64,000 nucleotides of DNA from a bacterium UBA2214 (GCA_002327255.1 DCUM01000063.1:1-64000), one strand, 5' to 3'; shown: positions 35,551 through 44,529, numbered from the stretch's first letter. Notes: generated by a model not told the origin, from the sequence alone. A program made the numbers and translations.

Positions 35551-36573
35551 TCATAAAATGCCGCTGCAAAGGTTGCTCAAAAGGGTGTCGGCGCTACGGA
35601 CGTCTTCAGGTTGGATGGTGATTTCGAGGCAGTACCAATACGGGGGCAGATCAAACACGGGGGCGATCTTGACCCAATCTTTTAAGGTGGTGATAATCAT
35701 ATCCGCCCGATAATGCGTTTTCACCGATTCCAGTTCCTCTATGTCCCGCTGCCTGTATCTATGATGATCCTTGAATGACCGCCAATGACGGACATCGATG
35801 CCCTGCGACTGAACTGTTTGCACAAAACCATACGGATGTGCCAATCCGCAAAAAACGATCGCGCGACGCGATCCCGCTTTCCCGGATGCCGGCGCTGTTT
35901 CATTCCGTAAACCTTGCGCTACTATCCGGGCTTCGATCGATGGCCTGACAAATCCGATTTTCAAATCAGCGGCTCTGACCTCATTGAACCAGAACAAATC
36001 GGCGCGGGCCAGGTTGTGCAAAGGCTCGCGCAAAGGCCCTGCCGGGAGCAGCCAGCCGTTGCCGAAGGTCTCCTTGCCCTTGAAAGTGACAACATCCACA
36101 TCCCGATGCAACTGGCGGTGCTGGAAGCCATCATCCAGAAGAATGACCTCCGCATGCAACTGGCGGCACGCCCACGCACCGCCGCGGTGGCGGTTGGCGT
36201 CGACCACCACGGCGACTCCGGGCGCTTGCCGCGCCATCATCACGGGCTCGTCACCGCCTTCCTGCGCATTGGCGTGAATACGTTCGCCGTCGGAAACCAG
36301 CACCGTCCCGCTGCTCGTACGGCCATAGCCGCGACTGAGAATACAGACTTTTTTAGCGCGCGCCTGCAGCCAGTGTGCCAGATAGAGGGTGGTCGGGGTT
36401 TTGCCCGTGCCGCCCACGGTGATATTGCCGATGCTGATCACCGGCACATCAAGCCGGTTGATGCGACCCTTTCCCCGTTCGTAGGCCCGATTGCGATGTT
36501 GCACCACCGCACCGTAGATTTGTGAAAGCGGCCACAGCAGAACAGCGGGCCACTTATGCTGAAAATAGCGCAT
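35551..36573 (-). CDS. lpxK: Tetraacyldisaccharide 4'-kinase
   Basis: Phosphorylates the 4' position of the lipid A disaccharide at the inner membrane, the sixth Raetz-pathway step. The 340-residue protein has an N-terminal membrane-anchor segment (AVLLWPLSQIYGAVV), the P-loop ISIGNITVGGTGKTPT, the SRGYGR loop and VVVDANRHRGG, and the Walker B-like LLDDGFQHRQLHRD. C-terminal HHRYRQRDIEEL fits the family end. The start overlaps the DUF374 gene by 20 nt. It is the last gene of the lipid A operon. Confidence 0.95.
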   Translation of the reverse strand: MRYFQHKWPAVLLWPLSQIYGAVVQHRNRAYERGKGRINRLDVPVISIGNITVGGTGKTPTTLYLAHWLQARAKKVCILSRGYGRTSSGTVLVSDGERIHANAQEGGDEPVMMARQAPGVAVVVDANRHRGGAWACRQLHAEVILLDDGFQHRQLHRDVDVVTFKGKETFGNGWLLPAGPLREPLHNLARADLFWFNEVRAADLKIGFVRPSIEARIVAQGLRNETAPASGKAGSRRAIVFCGLAHPYGFVQTVQSQGIDVRHWRSFKDHHRYRQRDIEELESVKTHYRADMIITTLKDWVKIAPVFDLPPYWYCLEITIQPEDVRSADTLLSNLCSGIL

Positions 36574-37216
36574 CCGCCTCCCTCTCCAGCGCCTCGAGGC
36601 GCTGCTGGACGTGCTGCCGGAAGGTTTCCAACTCCTCCGTCTTCAAGTCCGCGGGCACTTTGAACGGCTCGCCGTAAATCAGACACAGCCGCGAGAACGG
36701 CCACCACAGGGTAAAACGGTCCCAGCTTTTCAATACAATGGGCCGGCTGGCGGCAAAGGTCATGGGAAGCAGATAACAGTTGGCGCGCATCGCCAACAGT
36801 AACGCCCCCATCTTGAATTCATGACAAGGACCTTTGGGACCATCCGGCAGGATGGCACAAATCTTCTTCTGCCGCAATGCGGCCATCATACCCCGGAAGG
36901 CCTGGCGTCCCCCACGCGTGCTCGAACCACGCACCGTGACATAACCGAGACGATGTACCGTCTGTGCGATCATCTCACCATCCTGATGTTCGCTCACCAT
37001 GGCCACAACCCCGAGGTTGCGGTGCAGGTAGATGGGCAGCAGCATCTTCCCGTGCCAGATAGGCGCCAGAAATCCCTCGCCACTGGCCACGACCCGTTTC
37101 CAGTGATGCCGGTTTTTTAGGGTGATGCGGCCGATTTTGCCAAGGAACAGAATGAACAGCCAGGCCACGCGCGTTGCCAGGTAAAAGTACCACTTGTGCG
37201 GTTTTTGTTCAGTCAT
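36554..37216 (-). CDS. DUF374 lysophospholipid acyltransferase-family protein
   Basis: 220-residue membrane-associated acyltransferase homologue: N-terminal hydrophobic segment (residues ~8-28), the APIWHGKMLLPIYL block in place of the usual HxxxxD, VRGSSTRGGRQAFRGM, and LPDGPKGPCHEFKMGALLLA. DUF374 genes often sit with lipid A genes; in some bacteria they have been proposed to act on lipid A or Kdo-lipid A. ATG 37216 matches the usual family start; GTG 37261 is also in frame. It lies between lpxB and lpxK and overlaps lpxK. Confidence 0.85.
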   Translation of the reverse strand: MTEQKPHKWYFYLATRVAWLFILFLGKIGRITLKNRHHWKRVVASGEGFLAPIWHGKMLLPIYLHRNLGVVAMVSEHQDGEMIAQTVHRLGYVTVRGSSTRGGRQAFRGMMAALRQKKICAILPDGPKGPCHEFKMGALLLAMRANCYLLPMTFAASRPIVLKSWDRFTLWWPFSRLCLIYGEPFKVPADLKTEELETFRQHVQQRLEALEREADALFSA

Positions 37217-37267
37217 GACAGTATACGGATAAAAGTGAGTATCCCCTGTGCCTGGAATCACAGAAGC

Positions 37268-38419
37268 CTAAATTGTTTCAAGTTGATGCATTTTAACCTG
37301 TTCCAGAATCAACCGCGCCGTCTTTGCGGAGGCGCCGGGCGCTCCGAGTTGGTTGCGAACCCTGCGCAGTTCGCGCATCAGGCCCTCGCGTCTTTTTTCG
37401 TCAAACAGGAGAGATTCGATTTCGGGCAGCAAATGATCCGGATGCGCACGCTCCTGCAGGTACTCTTTGACAATGCCCGCACCGGCGATGATATTCACCA
37501 GACCGATGAAAGGAATCTTGACCAGTCGCTTGCCAAGGGCAAAAGAGAGGGGCGATACTTTATAGACCAGGGCAAAAGGCAGTCCTGCGCAGGCCGTTTC
37601 CAGCGTCGCGGTCCCGGACGCCACAATGCCCGCCTGACTGTAAGCCAAAAGTTCGTAATAGTCACTGGGGATGCCGCGCACGTGGGGATGTTGCGCCAGC
37701 ACCGTTTGCAGCTTCTCCGGTTGCACCGACGAAGCCTGGCTGAGCGCAATCTGCAAGGCCGGGTGTTTGTGGCGCAAACGGGCGGCCGTTTCCAGCATCA
37801 CGGGGAGAAGGTGTGTAATCTCCTGATTTCTCGATCCGGGCAGCAGGGCGAGCAGCGGGGCATCGGGATTGAGGCGATGATCGCTGAAAAAGGTGTTGCG
37901 ATCCTTTTTGATCTCCATGCCTTCCAGCAAGGGATGCCCGACAAAAACGGTGTGGAGGCCAAACCGGGAGAAAAAGGGCACTTCGAAATCAAAAAGGACG
38001 GCCATCTCGTCGATGAAGGCGGCCATTTTCTTTGCGCGCCCCTGGCCCCAGGCCCAGACCTGCGGGGCGATATAATAAAACGTGCGCACATTCAATTTCT
38101 TGACCGCCCGGGCAAAGCGGAGGTTGAATCCCGGATAATCGATGAGCACCACCACGTCCGGTTTACGCGTCTTGACTTCGTGCAGCAAACGATTGAAAAC
38201 CCGGCGGAAGAAAAAATAGTGGCGCGCCACTTCGACAAAACCGATGTAGGCGAGCTGTTCGACATGATAGAAAAGCTGCATCCCTTCCGCCGCCATCCTG
38301 TTGCCGCCAACGCCGAATATCTCGAGGCCGGGGTCGTGTCGTTTTAGCGCGGCGACGAGGCGGCCGCCGTGCAGATCGCCGGAGGCTTCCCCGGCTATGA
38401 TCATCACGCGTCCTGTCAT
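37268..38419 (-). CDS. lpxB: Lipid-A-disaccharide synthase
   Basis: GT19 enzyme that joins UDP-diacylglucosamine and lipid X to form the lipid A disaccharide at the inner membrane. 383 residues; IIAGEASGDLHGGRLV at the N-terminus, YIGFVEVARHY, VLIDYPGFNLRFA, YYIAPQVWAWGQGR, FVGHPLLEG, ALLPGSRNQEI and ASGTATLETACAGLP are all family marks. Complete. Downstream genes encode the DUF374 protein and LpxK, so three consecutive steps or associated factors are coexpressed. Confidence 0.97.
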   Translation of the reverse strand: MTGRVMIIAGEASGDLHGGRLVAALKRHDPGLEIFGVGGNRMAAEGMQLFYHVEQLAYIGFVEVARHYFFFRRVFNRLLHEVKTRKPDVVVLIDYPGFNLRFARAVKKLNVRTFYYIAPQVWAWGQGRAKKMAAFIDEMAVLFDFEVPFFSRFGLHTVFVGHPLLEGMEIKKDRNTFFSDHRLNPDAPLLALLPGSRNQEITHLLPVMLETAARLRHKHPALQIALSQASSVQPEKLQTVLAQHPHVRGIPSDYYELLAYSQAGIVASGTATLETACAGLPFALVYKVSPLSFALGKRLVKIPFIGLVNIIAGAGIVKEYLQERAHPDHLLPEIESLLFDEKRREGLMRELRRVRNQLGAPGASAKTARLILEQVKMHQLETI

Positions 38420-38426
38420 GACGACC

Positions 38427-38999
38427 TCAGACCAGGAGCCAACGGAGCAGGATCAGAACCGTAACCAGCGTAAAGCTCTGCAGGGAGTTTTTTTCGGTGC
38501 GCAGCGCTTTCCGCAACGTCGTCGGCACGCGATCCCCCCGGCCCCACGCGGAGAGCCGCGGCAGGATGCTGGGCACATGATTCATGTATTCCTGATAGAC
38601 CGCGGCGAACTTGCTCAGCAAAAACGCTTCCTCGAGGGAAATAATCGCATGATATTGGAGCAAAAAAAGAATCAGGAAGAGGAGCATCATCCATGGCATC
38701 CACGGCCACGCCATGATGAGAATGCCGAAGCTGAGCAGAAAGTTGCCCAGATAGAGCGGGTTGCGCAGATGACCATAAGGGCCATTGGTGACCAGGGCAT
38801 CGGCGCCGACTTCACCGGTGGTGCGCGTCGCACTGCCGGCATAACGCACCGACCAGATGCGCAACGTTTCACCGCTCAGCGCGATGCAAAATCCGATGAT
38901 GAACGATAGAAGGCTGGTCTCCGCCAGCACCAGCGCCGCGATGATGAGCGGAACCGGCGTAAAGCTGCGGTATTTGAAAAAAAATTGCCGGAAGGTCAT
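38427..38999 (-). CDS. Isoprenylcysteine carboxyl methyltransferase/PEMT-family membrane protein
   Basis: 190-residue protein with about four membrane segments. VTNGPYGHLRNPLYLGNFL and the EEAFLLSKFAAVYQEYMNHV region match the ICMT/phosphatidylethanolamine N-methyltransferase-like family, in which these segments bind SAM. Start ATG 38999 is preceded by GAGG at 8 nt; the open frame upstream of it (to 39104) looks non-coding. It ends 7 nt before lpxB. Substrate unknown; a lipid or quinone methyl transfer in the envelope is possible. Confidence 0.82.
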   Translation of the reverse strand: MTFRQFFFKYRSFTPVPLIIAALVLAETSLLSFIIGFCIALSGETLRIWSVRYAGSATRTTGEVGADALVTNGPYGHLRNPLYLGNFLLSFGILIMAWPWMPWMMLLFLILFLLQYHAIISLEEAFLLSKFAAVYQEYMNHVPSILPRLSAWGRGDRVPTTLRKALRTEKNSLQSFTLVTVLILLRWLLV

Positions 39000-39107
39000 G
39001 CTGTTTTCCTCATATTGTTCGCATGGGAAACGACTGATTGGCTGTTCATGAGCATCTGGCGTCGCCGCGAAGCAGCCGCCAGCGGATAAAAGAGGGCCTG
39101 GCACGCC

Positions 39108-40094
39108 TCAACCCGGCTGCCCCTTGGCGATGATCCGGGTGATCTCCTCCGCCACGCGCAGTGCCTGCAATCCATCCTCGCCGCTGACGATCGGCCGGGA
39201 TTTATGGTTGACCGCCGCGATGAAGGCGAGCCATTCGGCGCGCATGGCATCCCCCTCCGGCGGCTGGGGTTGTTCGTAGATGATGTGACGCTTGCGCGTC
39301 CCTTTGTCGATCTGTCCCAGCACGACCGTGCTCTCCTGCCCCTCCTCGGGATCGATGATGCGAAACACTTCGGATATTCGCTGCAGAAAATCGATGGAAA
39401 CATAGGAATCGCGCTGGAACAGGCGCATCTTGCGCATCTTGCGCTGCGAGATGCGGCTTGCCGTCACATTGGCGACACAGCCATTGGCGAACTGCAGGCG
39501 GGCGTTGGCGATATCGACTTCCTCGGAGACCACCGCCACGCCGCTGGCATCGATGCGCGTGACTTCGCTCTGCACCAGACTGAGAATGATATCGATGTCA
39601 TGGATCATCAAATCCAGAACCACAGCCACATCCGTGCCGCGCGGGTCGAATGGCGCCAGCCGGTGCGATTCGACGAACATCGGCTGCAACAAAAGATGCT
39701 CCAGGGCGCGAATCGCTGGATTGAAGCGCTCGATATGTCCGACCTGGATCGGCACCTTCTTGCGCAATCCCAGCGCTACCATCTCCTCGGCTTCGGCAAT
39801 GGACGCCGCGATCGGTTTTTCGACAAAGACCGCCTTGCCCGCCTCGAGCGCTGCCGTTGCAAAATCGCGATGCAGCGTTGTCGGCACGGCGATGCCCACG
39901 GCATCGACCTGGCTCAACAGTTCCGAATAATTGGAAAAATGGACGCAGTGGAAGCGTTCGGCCGCCTCCCGGGCGCGGACGGCGTCCACATCATAGACGC
40001 CCGCCAACGCGGCTTGCGGAATTTGATTGAGCGTGTTGCCGTGAAACGTCCCCAACTTGCCGACGCCGGCGATGCCGATTTTAAGACGGGTCAT
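39108..40094 (-). CDS. Gfo/Idh/MocA-family oxidoreductase at the head of the lipid A operon
   Basis: 328-residue NAD(P)-dependent oxidoreductase: Rossmann start LKIGIAGVGKLGTFHGNTL, the VEKPIA motif with its conserved Lys, GHIERFNPAI, and the LDLMIHDIDIIL His/Asp region. A Gfo/Idh gene next to lpx genes recurs in FCB genomes to my knowledge, but its substrate is not established; a UDP-GlcNAc 3-dehydrogenase such as GnnA is one possibility and no GnnB-like aminotransferase is seen here. ATG 40094 has AGAGG 5 nt upstream. Confidence 0.87.
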   Translation of the reverse strand: MTRLKIGIAGVGKLGTFHGNTLNQIPQAALAGVYDVDAVRAREAAERFHCVHFSNYSELLSQVDAVGIAVPTTLHRDFATAALEAGKAVFVEKPIAASIAEAEEMVALGLRKKVPIQVGHIERFNPAIRALEHLLLQPMFVESHRLAPFDPRGTDVAVVLDLMIHDIDIILSLVQSEVTRIDASGVAVVSEEVDIANARLQFANGCVANVTASRISQRKMRKMRLFQRDSYVSIDFLQRISEVFRIIDPEEGQESTVVLGQIDKGTRKRHIIYEQPQPPEGDAMRAEWLAFIAAVNHKSRPIVSGEDGLQALRVAEEITRIIAKGQPG

Positions 40095-40430
40095 GATCAC
40101 CTCTGCCGCAATTTGTTAGAAACTGAACAGAAAAATATACCCCGATAAAACGAGATTAAAAGCGCTTTAGCCTGAACGATTCACATACTGCCTATTGCCA
40201 GATATTAAGTTTTCCAAATAAAATATTAAACCACCGTGTTCATCAAAACTGTATTTTACCACACAGGGCGCCAGGCACACAAAGGATGTTTCCTGGGTTT
40301 TTGTCTTTTAATGTCATGGAGATTTTTGTCCCTTTGTGTTCTTCGTGTGCTTCGTGGCTATGCGTTTTAAAGGTCCGTGACGCCGCTCCGGCTACTTCGG
40401 AGTCCTGGCGCAATGCGTTCCGGTTCAAAA
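40095..40430. other. Intergenic region containing a MITE-like repeat
   Basis: 336 bp between the lipid A operon start and the serine-biosynthesis gene stop. The left third is AT-rich and likely carries the lipid A operon promoter, though I cannot assign boxes with confidence. The right part holds the inverted-repeat element 40259-40357. A 63-codon ORF across it encodes the low-complexity HEAHEEHKGTK and is not a gene. Confidence 0.6.
40259..40357. repeat. MITE-like element with 28-bp imperfect terminal inverted repeats
   Basis: Left end CCACACAGGGCGCC... (40259-40286) and the reverse complement of the right end CCACGAAGCACACG... (40357-40330) match at 19 of 28 positions, both ending in ACACAAAGG toward the centre. 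The CACGAAG/GAACACAAAGG wording is that of a short repeat often scattered through intergenic regions of environmental bacteria. No transposase is present, so any movement would depend on enzymes elsewhere. Confidence 0.6.
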
Positions 40431-42371
40431 TCACGCAATTTTTCGGATCTTGATGGTCTCGGTAATGTGCCGCATCAGTTCCAGCACATGTCCGGATATG
40501 TGGTGATCCACATCCACGACCAGATAGCCGATATGTTCATTGGTCTGCAGCATCTGGCCGGCGACGTTGATGCCGCGGCGCGCAAAAACGCTGTTGATTT
40601 TGGCCAGCACGCCCGGAACATTTTTGTGAATGTGCAAAATGCGGTGCGTTCCCGGCATGCGCGGCATGTCCACCTCGGGAAAATTGACCGCGCCCCGGGT
40701 ATTGCCGGTACGCAGGAAGTGCACCAACTTATCGCTGACATAGAGGGCGATATTCTCCTGCGCCTCCTCGGTGCTGCCCCCGATGTGCGGCGTGAGGATC
40801 ACATTTTCCAATCCCTGCAGCGGACACGTAAATACCTCCACGGTATGGTTGGGCTCCTGCGGAAAAACATCGATCGCCGCACCCGCCAGACGCCCCGACT
40901 GGAGCGCCACCTGCAACGCCTCCATATCCACCACCCTGCCACGGCTGGAGTTGATCAGAAACGCGCCCGGCTTCATCCGTTGCAGTGCCGCAGCTCCGAT
41001 CATGCCGCGGGTTTCCGGCGTATCCGGAACATGAAGCGTGACCACATCCACCTGTTCGAGAAGGGCCGGGAGGTCTTTGGCGCGCCGGGCATTGCCCAGC
41101 GGTAATTTGTCGACGACATCGTGAAATACCACGGACATGCCGAGGTTTTCGAACAAGATCGATACCTGCGATCCGATGTGACCATAGCCGATGATGCCGA
41201 CGCGCTTGCCACGCACCTCAGAACATCCGGCCGCCGCTTTGAGCCATTTTCCCTGATGCGCCGCCGCGCTCTTTTCAAAAATGCGCCGCATCAACATGAT
41301 CGTCTCTCCCACCACCAGTTCGGCCACACTGCGCGTGTTGCTGTAGGGCGCATTGAAAACCGGAATCCCGGCTTTGGCTGCAGCCTCGAGATCGACCTGA
41401 TTGATGCCAATGCAGAAGGCCCCAACCGCCCACAAGTCCGGCAGAGCGGCGATGACCCCGGCCGTTACGCGGCTTTGCGAGCGGATGCCGAGGAGGTGCG
41501 CCCCCTGTGCCGATTTAATCAGCCCGGACTCCTCCCAGCCGCCTTTGTGCGTCTCCAGCTCTACGCCGGATTCGCGCAGCAACGCCACCGCCTTGTCGTG
41601 AATATTTTCCAGGAGAATGGCCCGGGGCGTGGGCGCATCGGATTTTTCTTCCGCCTCATCCGTTTCAGCTTGTTGATGAGAATACTCGGCTTCCGAGAAA
41701 AAGAGCGGCAATAACTGGTTGAAACGTTCGATGGCAAAATCGGCCTGCTGGCGGATTTCCTCCAGCACCTGCGTGCCGGAAAAATAGACGAAAATCTGTG
41801 CGATATTGTTTTTACGCAACGAGAGATCGGTCGAACCATCCCCGACAACTGCGGTCCGTCCCGGCAGCCGGCCTTCGTTCTTGAGCTGCTCCGCCAGAAA
41901 GCCCTTGCCGACGCTGAAAAAGAGCGGATTGTTTTCATTGATGCCCATGACCCGGCCGGTAAAATCGTAAATGAGCTGGTTTGAAAAAACGTGATCCCTG
42001 GGCACCAGCAGGGCATCGGTGACCGGACGGACGATCTCATCGAAACTGGTGCTGAAGATAAATATCTGCCTTCCCGCGCGTCGCAGGGCCTCGATGGTCT
42101 CCGCCACCATGGGGGTGATGGAATTCAGGATCAACGCGGCCGCTTTTTCGACATCTGCACGCATGACGGGCGCCAATTGAAATCGCGTTCTCAAGGCCTC
42201 ACCGAGCGGCATCTCGCCGTTGGTCGCCTTGAGGGTCAAATCGTGCAGTTGCGTCCGCAAGGCACCGGCTTGTTCCTCGCCCACCCTGGCCAGGGCATTT
42301 TCTATAATCAGCTCAACGCCCTCTGCGTTGATGATCGTAGAATCAAAATCGAATATCACATTGTTGATCAT
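40431..42371 (-). CDS. Fused phosphoserine phosphatase-like HAD and D-3-phosphoglycerate dehydrogenase
   Basis: 646-residue two-enzyme protein of serine biosynthesis. Residues ~1-215 are a HAD phosphatase of SerB type: nucleophile Asp8 and Asp10 in DFDST, Ser/Thr motif FIFSTSF, and VVGDGSTDLSL. After a ~30-residue acidic linker, residues ~245-646 are an E. coli-type SerA: FNAPYSNTRSVAELV, GIIGYGHIGSQV, the catalytic Arg (NSSRGRVVD), Glu (FPQEPN) and His (LTPHIGGSTEEAQ), and a C-terminal ACT domain (NVPGVLAKINSVFARRGIN) that in E. coli binds serine for feedback. It thus carries steps one and three of the pathway; the aminotransferase SerC is absent from the window. Confidence 0.92.
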   Translation of the reverse strand: MINNVIFDFDSTIINAEGVELIIENALARVGEEQAGALRTQLHDLTLKATNGEMPLGEALRTRFQLAPVMRADVEKAAALILNSITPMVAETIEALRRAGRQIFIFSTSFDEIVRPVTDALLVPRDHVFSNQLIYDFTGRVMGINENNPLFFSVGKGFLAEQLKNEGRLPGRTAVVGDGSTDLSLRKNNIAQIFVYFSGTQVLEEIRQQADFAIERFNQLLPLFFSEAEYSHQQAETDEAEEKSDAPTPRAILLENIHDKAVALLRESGVELETHKGGWEESGLIKSAQGAHLLGIRSQSRVTAGVIAALPDLWAVGAFCIGINQVDLEAAAKAGIPVFNAPYSNTRSVAELVVGETIMLMRRIFEKSAAAHQGKWLKAAAGCSEVRGKRVGIIGYGHIGSQVSILFENLGMSVVFHDVVDKLPLGNARRAKDLPALLEQVDVVTLHVPDTPETRGMIGAAALQRMKPGAFLINSSRGRVVDMEALQVALQSGRLAGAAIDVFPQEPNHTVEVFTCPLQGLENVILTPHIGGSTEEAQENIALYVSDKLVHFLRTGNTRGAVNFPEVDMPRMPGTHRILHIHKNVPGVLAKINSVFARRGINVAGQMLQTNEHIGYLVVDVDHHISGHVLELMRHITETIKIRKIA

Positions 42372-42652
42372 GCGCGCCTTCCCTGTACCCGGGTAACCCG
42401 CTCACGCAAAAAAAGCCATCGCAGCGTTTGCATCCCTTGTTGTCTTGACGGCCGGATGAAATGGAGACCGCTCGCCACGGCGGTATCCGCCTGGCCTTTG
42501 CCGTGCCACATCCGGACAGGATGTCCAGCCGTCACGGGGTGTTCGACGATTGTCGCAACACCCCTGCCCCCACCTCGTAAATGCGCAATTTCGCCGCTTT
42601 CGCAGCGGCCGGAGACCTCCACGCTATCCACGATTGATAACCTGATCAACAC
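42368..42652 (-). CDS. Possible small hypothetical protein upstream of the serine fusion gene
   Basis: 94-codon ORF from GTG 42652, rich in Gly, Arg and His (EIAHLRGGGRGVATIVEH, GLHFIRPSRQQGMQ), filling an otherwise 287-bp gap. In favour: third-position composition like neighbouring genes and an ATGA overlap with the fusion gene start, as is usual here. Against: no recognisable family and no clear ribosome-binding site. Treat as tentative. Confidence 0.35.
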   Translation of the reverse strand: MLIRLSIVDSVEVSGRCESGEIAHLRGGGRGVATIVEHPVTAGHPVRMWHGKGQADTAVASGLHFIRPSRQQGMQTLRWLFLRERVTRVQGRRA

Positions 42653-42658
42653 CGCGGA

Positions 42659-43663
42659 TTAAAGCGTCCGGATAAAGTCACCTGAACCGGGTTTCTGGAG
42701 CTTTTCTCCACATCCCAGGCAGCGCTTTACGAGAAAAGCATCGGTATCTTTGCGCAGAGAGGTGATCATTTCTCCGAGGAGACCGATGGAAAAAAACTGC
42801 ACGCCGACGATGATGAGCAACACGCCCAAAAAAAGCATGGGCCGGTTGCTGAGATATTTATTGGCAAAGAGACGCTCATAGGCCAGAAACAGGGAGATGA
42901 AAAATCCGCCCATGAAGGACAAAACACCGAGGACGCCGAAGAGATGCAGGGGCCGCATTTTATAGCGGGTGAGAAAGGAGATGGTGAGGAGATCAAACGC
43001 GCCCCTGGCAAACCGGGCGACGCCGAATTTGGAATGTCCATATTTGCGGGCGTGATGACGAACCGGCAATTCGGTGACGCGAAAGCCATTGCGAAAGGCG
43101 ATGACGGGCAAATAACGGTGCATCTCGCCATAGACGCGCAGCGTCTTCACGACTTCGCGGCGATAGATTTTCAATCCACAATTGAAATCGTGCAGGCGGA
43201 TGCCGCTGAAAATGGATGTGAAATAATTGTAAACCTTTGATGCCAGCCGCTTGGACAGGGGATCATGACGGACTTTTTTCCAACCCGATACCAGGTCATA
43301 CCCGCGCTCCAGGGTTTCCAGCAAACGCGGGATCTCTTCGGGGTCGTCCTGGAGATCCGCATCCAGAGTCACCACATATCGGCCCGCGGCAACGGTGAAT
43401 CCGGCGGAGAGTGCCGCTGACTTGCCATAATTATGTAAAAACTGGATGAGCTTGACGCGCTCATCCTTTTCATGCAAACCCTCGATGATCCGGGCGGACG
43501 CATCGGTGGAGCCGTCATCGATGAAGATCATCTCACAGGACGCCTTGAGGGCGTCCATCACTTCGGAAATTTTTGTATGGAGCTCCGCCAGCGATTCCTC
43601 TTCGTTATAGCAGGCAATGACCAGCGAAAAATCGACCGGTTTTTTTTCAATGTCCGTTTTCAT
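42659..43663 (-). CDS. GT2 glycosyltransferase with two C-terminal membrane helices (polyprenyl-phosphate sugar synthase type)
   Basis: 334 residues. GT-A domain with SLVIACYNEEESL, IDDGSTD and the metal motif VTLDADLQDDPEEI, then QxxRW-like region replaced by RHHARKYGHSKFG as in DPM1/GtrB/ArnC relatives; two transmembrane helices at ~230-300; and a C-terminal CLGCGEK ending. Such enzymes attach a sugar to undecaprenyl phosphate for periplasmic GT-C transferases, and candidate GT-C proteins (12291-14834, 53389-55077) are in this window. Sugar identity unknown. Confidence 0.9.
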   Translation of the reverse strand: MKTDIEKKPVDFSLVIACYNEEESLAELHTKISEVMDALKASCEMIFIDDGSTDASARIIEGLHEKDERVKLIQFLHNYGKSAALSAGFTVAAGRYVVTLDADLQDDPEEIPRLLETLERGYDLVSGWKKVRHDPLSKRLASKVYNYFTSIFSGIRLHDFNCGLKIYRREVVKTLRVYGEMHRYLPVIAFRNGFRVTELPVRHHARKYGHSKFGVARFARGAFDLLTISFLTRYKMRPLHLFGVLGVLSFMGGFFISLFLAYERLFANKYLSNRPMLFLGVLLIIVGVQFFSIGLLGEMITSLRKDTDAFLVKRCLGCGEKLQKPGSGDFIRTL

Positions 43664-43716
43664 TCACCATCAGCACGAGTGCGCGGCACAGGATATGCCG
43701 CACGCCGTTGCTTCCT

Positions 43717-44529
43717 TTATAAATCGATTCTGCGGGCGTTTGCGGGTATCTTTAACTTGAAATCTTTTGCGGACAGTGCCTCGTTGATTTGCAATTGTTG
43801 ATAAAAAATGGTTATACTCTGATTTTCAGGCGGCCGCTTCAGGCGGATGGTGCGCGGCACCTGGACACCATTGATGCGGCTGAATCGCTCATAGGCGGCC
43901 TGGAGCAGAACCGCGCCTGTGGAATCATAACTCTCGGAGCGGACGACGACGCCGCGGCTGCGGTCCATCCAGTGTTTTTGCCGCCCCAGGGCCGTCAGGC
44001 CCTCGACTGCCAGCCCATCTTCATCCCGGGACATTTGAAGGTCATGCATGTTCCGGGCTGATTCCAGACCGGTGAGAGAACCGAGGAAGTGACTGACATC
44101 GACCTCAAAGCCTGGCAATGCTCCCCCCGGCAGGGAGTCGATCGCGCCGGAGGCATAGGTGTTCTGCATGGCATTAAAAAGGGTATAGCGCTCCTTGTCG
44201 ACAAAGAGCCAGCCGACATCCAGACCGAACAAAGCCTCCAAACGTATGTATAACGTGTCCGGCCGGTTCATGATGATGTGGGCGTCGAGCGTCATGGATC
44301 GACCGGACATCTCGAGGGTCATCCGGCCGCGTCCTTTTAAATGATCCAGTTTTTCAGCATTGGCGTTAATGATTGCCAGTACGCGGGCGGCTGAGCGTTC
44401 CTCCATGGGAATGACCGGTCGGGTTTTCCACACGGTACACCCACAGGGTAACAACGCCAGAAAGCCGGCGCATACGAGCCCATAGACCAGGCGTCTGCCC
44501 GGATATTCCAGCCGAGAAGCGCGGTTCAT
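43717..44529 (-). CDS. DUF4292 lipoprotein (LolA/LolB-like fold)
   Basis: 270-residue lipoprotein precursor: signal segment VYGLVCAGFLALLPCGC with the lipobox Cys, then the DUF4292 pattern LDHLKGRGRMTLEMSG, LDAHIIMNRPDTLYIRLEA, FGLDVGWLFVDKERYTLFN. DUF4292 proteins are predicted to have the LolA/LolB half-barrel fold and may help insert lipoproteins in the outer membrane of FCB bacteria, though this is not proven. It overlaps the TPR lipoprotein gene by ATGA, so both are likely made together. Confidence 0.85.
   Translation of the reverse strand: MNRASRLEYPGRRLVYGLVCAGFLALLPCGCTVWKTRPVIPMEERSAARVLAIINANAEKLDHLKGRGRMTLEMSGRSMTLDAHIIMNRPDTLYIRLEALFGLDVGWLFVDKERYTLFNAMQNTYASGAIDSLPGGALPGFEVDVSHFLGSLTGLESARNMHDLQMSRDEDGLAVEGLTALGRQKHWMDRSRGVVVRSESYDSTGAVLLQAAYERFSRINGVQVPRTIRLKRPPENQSITIFYQQLQINEALSAKDFKLKIPANARRIDL

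Noticed and set aside
37196..38347. 383-codon plus-strand ORF opposite lpxB
   Set aside because: Antisense shadow of lpxB caused by GC-biased third positions.
40243..40434. 63-codon ORF encoding HEAHEEHKGTK
   Set aside because: It is the translation of an intergenic repeat; such frames occur wherever this repeat is found and lack a ribosome-binding site.
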